From IMG/VR virus record IMGVR_UViG_3300025889_000834, positions 1 to 26,158 of that record: 26,158 nt of DNA; one strand, 5' to 3'. Each line of letters opens with the position of its first letter. The first letter of the stretch is position 1. Below, piece by piece: positions 23,995 to 26,158 of this stretch. Made by a program: the position numbers and the translations under genes. The DNA comes from a virus. The notes beneath the pieces are model-generated. The model was given only the letters and a program-made list of their open reading frames with translations, had not been told where the DNA came from and did not search any database.

Positions 23995-24285
23995 ATGAGA
24001 ACTATCGTCAACGTCCAAACCGGCGAAGTCACCACGGTTCCCTTGACCGCTGAAGAAATCGCTGAACGCGAAGCCTATGCCCGCGACGTACTGCCCGGCA
24101 TCCTGCTGGACAACCTCCGCCGTGAACGCAACCGTCTCCTCACCGAAACGGATTACCTCGCTCTTAGCGACCAAACCCTGACCGCTGAGATGGCAGCTTA
24201 TCGCCAAGCACTACGCGATCTACCTGCAAACACTGTTGACCCGGCTAACCCTGTTTGGCCGACTAAGCCAGGAGGTGCATCATGA
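23995..24285 (+). CDS. Tail assembly / fibre chaperone (Phage_tail_APC-like)
   Basis: 96 residues from ATG 23995, chosen because GAGG (23984-23987) is seven bases away; an in-frame GTG at 23989 would overlap the site region. The core LRRERNRLLTETDYLALSDQ and AAYRQALRDLPANTVDPANP with a terminal VWPTKP match the tail assembly chaperone family placed after fibre genes in many phages. It overlaps the next gene by four bases. Confidence 0.85.
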   Translation: MRTIVNVQTGEVTTVPLTAEEIAEREAYARDVLPGILLDNLRRERNRLLTETDYLALSDQTLTAEMAAYRQALRDLPANTVDPANPVWPTKPGGAS

Positions 24286-24692
24286 GTACGATCAAGGTCA
24301 CCAACATCAAGCACGACAGCAGTGCCACCAACACGCTTGTGCTTGGCTCTGATGGTCGCGTAACCGTCACTGGTGCGATTGGTGCGATTTCCGCTGTCAC
24401 CAGCAGCTCTGGCACGCTGACGCTGAACCTGGCTACTGGCAACAACTTCAGCATCACGCTGAGTGAAACCACCACGATTGCCAACCCAAGCAACATGACT
24501 GCCGGGCAAAGCGGCGTGCTGTTTATCACGCAGGACTCCACGGCTCGCACCGTGTCTTTTGGCAGCTACTGGGACTTTGAAAACGGCGCTGCGCCTTCTG
24601 TATCGACTGGATCCGGTGCTGTGGATGCCCTGGTGTTCACGGTGCGGAGTTCAACTAGCATTACGGCGGCACTGATCAAGAACTTCTCCTGA
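24282..24692 (+). CDS. Tail fibre-associated protein (beta-rich)
   Basis: 136 residues with GGAGG six bases before the ATG. The start MSTIKVTNIKHDSSATNTLV and the later TGNNFSITLSETTTIANPSN ... QDSTARTVSFGSYWDF are typical of small repetitive phage fibre proteins in marine phages. There are no catalytic motifs. Its place between a chaperone and a large adhesin suggests a fibre segment or baseplate-tip decoration. Confidence 0.75.
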   Translation: MSTIKVTNIKHDSSATNTLVLGSDGRVTVTGAIGAISAVTSSSGTLTLNLATGNNFSITLSETTTIANPSNMTAGQSGVLFITQDSTARTVSFGSYWDFENGAAPSVSTGSGAVDALVFTVRSSTSITAALIKNFS

Positions 24693-24699
24693 GGCTGAT

Positions 24700-26158
24700 A
24701 TGGCACCGCTTGGCAATCCGACTCCCCTGCTTCTTAGCCAAGCATCGCCGTACGAGATCAACCAGAGCCTGCGGTTTAACTCGGCGGATAGCGCATACCT
24801 GAATCGCACTCCGGCTAGCGCGGGGAATCGCAAGACGTGGACATGGAGTGGATGGGTAAAAAGATGCACATTTGGATCAGTCGATAATTGTCTATTTAGC
24901 GCCTATGGTAACGGCACTCAAAGCGCCGGCATCTATTTTTCTAATGATGTTCAAAACGATTCCTTAGAGGTTCGCTTTGGTCCGTATTCTGGTGGTTGGC
25001 AAGGTTATCTTGTAACGGCACAGGTTTTTAGGGATCCATCCGCTTGGTATCACGTTGTGTTTGCCGCAGACACGACACAGGCAACAGCAAGCGACCGGCT
25101 TAAGTTATATATCAATGGAACGCAAGTAACCACATTTAATTCAAGTGCGTATCCAACACAAAACACGGATGGTTTTTTAAATCAAGCACAAGAGCATCAA
25201 ATAGGCAGGCTTCAAGGCAGTACTTATTATCACAACGGCTACCTAGCCGAGGTCAACTTCATCGACGGCTCTGCGCTGACCCCATCATCCTTCGGTGAAA
25301 CCGACACCACCACCGGCGCATGGATTCCTAAGCGTTACAGCGGCTCCTACGGCACCAACGGCTTTTATCTGACGTTCGCTGATAACAGCGGCACCACCAG
25401 CACCACACTGGGCAAGGACAGCAGCGGCAACGGCAACAACTGGACGCCCAACAACTTCAGTGTCACCGCTGGTGCAGGCAATGATGTCCTGAGCGACACG
25501 CCGACGACAAACTGGTGCACCTTTAATCCGCTGGCTAACGCTTGGAGCAATTCTGGTACGGGTTCAGTTGCAGATGGCAATCTTTACCTGAGTTACTCCA
25601 GTGGTAACTGGTTCGGTAAAAAAGGCACAATGGCTGTGTCTTCAGGCAAATGGTATTACGAGTGGACCAATACCAGTGGCGGCACTTCTTCTCAATGTGG
25701 TTTTACTACGATTGAATCTGCATCAGAAAATAACAGTGGAGTTTATAGGTATCGCTCAGATGGCGACAAGATCAATACTTCGTACACTTCATACGCTGCA
25801 ACTTGGTCAACCGCTGGTGACATCATTGGTATCGCGCTAGACATCGACGCAGGTACGATTGTTTTCTACAAAAACGGCGTAAGCCAAGGCACAGCGTTTA
25901 GCAGCATCCCCGCAGGCACTTATATACCAGAGTGCGTCATAGAAGGAGCGGGTTATACGGGCTATGCAAACTTCGGACAACGCCCCTTTGCGTACACCCC
26001 ACCGACCGGCTACAAGGCACTGAACACCGCCAACCTGCCCGAGCCGACGATTAAGAAGGGGAGTAAGTATTTCGATGTGCTTACGTGGAGCGGTACTGGT
26101 GGAGGTAGCGGTGCAACACGATCACTGACCGGACTTGGCTTTTCTCCTGATCTCGTGT
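24700..26158 (+). CDS. Large adhesin with LamG and SPRY domains (partial, runs off window)
   Basis: Open from ATG 24700 (GAGG five bases upstream) for 486 codons to the window edge; the true 3' end is beyond. About 25-200 is a LamG/concanavalin A-like lectin domain (TWTWSGWVKR, KLYINGTQVTTF, GYLAEVNFIDGSALTPSSFG). About 236-262 has GKDSSGNGNNWTPNNFSVTA. About 290-440 is an SPRY/B30.2-like domain (SSGKWYYEWT, GIALDIDAGTIVFYKNGVSQ, FGQRPFAYTPPTGYKALNTA). From 450 a further module begins (KKGSKYFDVLTWSGTGG). Probably a virion adhesin that binds cell-surface glycans; the domains give the family, the ligand is unknown. Confidence 0.88.
   Translation, partial: MAPLGNPTPLLLSQASPYEINQSLRFNSADSAYLNRTPASAGNRKTWTWSGWVKRCTFGSVDNCLFSAYGNGTQSAGIYFSNDVQNDSLEVRFGPYSGGWQGYLVTAQVFRDPSAWYHVVFAADTTQATASDRLKLYINGTQVTTFNSSAYPTQNTDGFLNQAQEHQIGRLQGSTYYHNGYLAEVNFIDGSALTPSSFGETDTTTGAWIPKRYSGSYGTNGFYLTFADNSGTTSTTLGKDSSGNGNNWTPNNFSVTAGAGNDVLSDTPTTNWCTFNPLANAWSNSGTGSVADGNLYLSYSSGNWFGKKGTMAVSSGKWYYEWTNTSGGTSSQCGFTTIESASENNSGVYRYRSDGDKINTSYTSYAATWSTAGDIIGIALDIDAGTIVFYKNGVSQGTAFSSIPAGTYIPECVIEGAGYTGYANFGQRPFAYTPPTGYKALNTANLPEPTIKKGSKYFDVLTWSGTGGGSGATRSLTGLGFSPDLV

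Noticed and set aside
22474-26158. Diversity-generating retroelement targeting the fibre genes
   Set aside because: No reverse transcriptase, no template/variable repeat pair that I could see, and no adenine-biased AAY-rich C-terminal lectin region. The A+T-rich tips are better explained by module exchange.
1-26158. CRISPR arrays, tRNA genes, insertion sequences, integrase or att sites
   Set aside because: No spaced direct repeats of CRISPR type, no transposase or integrase-like protein and no tRNA-like cloverleaf noticed. A program search (tRNAscan-SE, CRISPR finder) would settle this.
1-26158. HIP1 octamer GCGATCGC as a cyanobacterial host marker
   Set aside because: Reading by eye I found only partial matches (for example GCGATCG near 14346). 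Its absence neither supports nor excludes a cyanobacterial host, since picocyanobacteria and many phages lack enrichment.

Overview
This window is the packaging, head, tail and adsorption module of a lambda-like siphovirus or prophage. Every supported gene is on the + strand. The gene order follows phage lambda closely: small terminase, large terminase (gpA type), gpW-like head completion, gpB-type portal, capsid protease and capsid, FII-like connector, gpU-like tail terminator, gpV-like tail tube, G and G-T tail chaperones, tape measure, then M, L, K, I and J. The head is a mosaic: lambda's separate C, Nu3, D and E genes are replaced by one 972-residue polypeptide carrying an HK97-type S78 protease and an HK97-fold major capsid protein.

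Region by region: 1-169 is a leader with perhaps the end of an upstream gene. 170-4744 holds DNA packaging and portal genes. 4758-8341 holds the capsid polyprotein and two small head genes, closed by a strong intrinsic terminator at 8361-8396. 8412-9631 holds connector and tail-end genes plus a 50-residue gene. 9676-10723 holds a small overlapping ORF and the tail tube gene, closed by a second terminator at 10743-10768. 10803-11573 is a C39-type cysteine peptidase inserted between tail tube and tail chaperones. 11635-12314 is the G/G-T pair with a visible GGGAAAC slippery site. 12307-21833 is the tape measure and tail-tip genes, mostly overlapping end to start. 21865-26158 is a set of tail-fibre and adhesion genes interleaved with two small fibre-chaperone-like genes. 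The last gene, a LamG/SPRY adhesin, runs off the window.

Host: there are no host genes, integrase, lysogeny or replication genes here, so temperate or lytic lifestyle cannot be decided. The fibre N-terminal modules, the small protein at 9057 and TAnnnT-like elements before several genes resemble, from memory, cyanophages and picocyanobacteria (Synechococcus/Cyanobium). A cyanobacterial host is therefore my inference, with moderate confidence. Base composition is G+C-rich in the structural genes (a hand-counted capsid line at 7201-7260 is 70% G+C) and drops to about 37% in the distal parts of two fibre genes, which suggests recent exchange of receptor-binding parts.

I did not find a wholly new system. 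The most interesting points are the five-module capsid polyprotein, the programmed frameshift, a recurring TARGCT element just upstream of gene starts (two of them directly after terminators), the C39 peptidase in the tail operon, a terminator overlapping a duplicated palindrome, and a small gene whose start codon lies in a hairpin.
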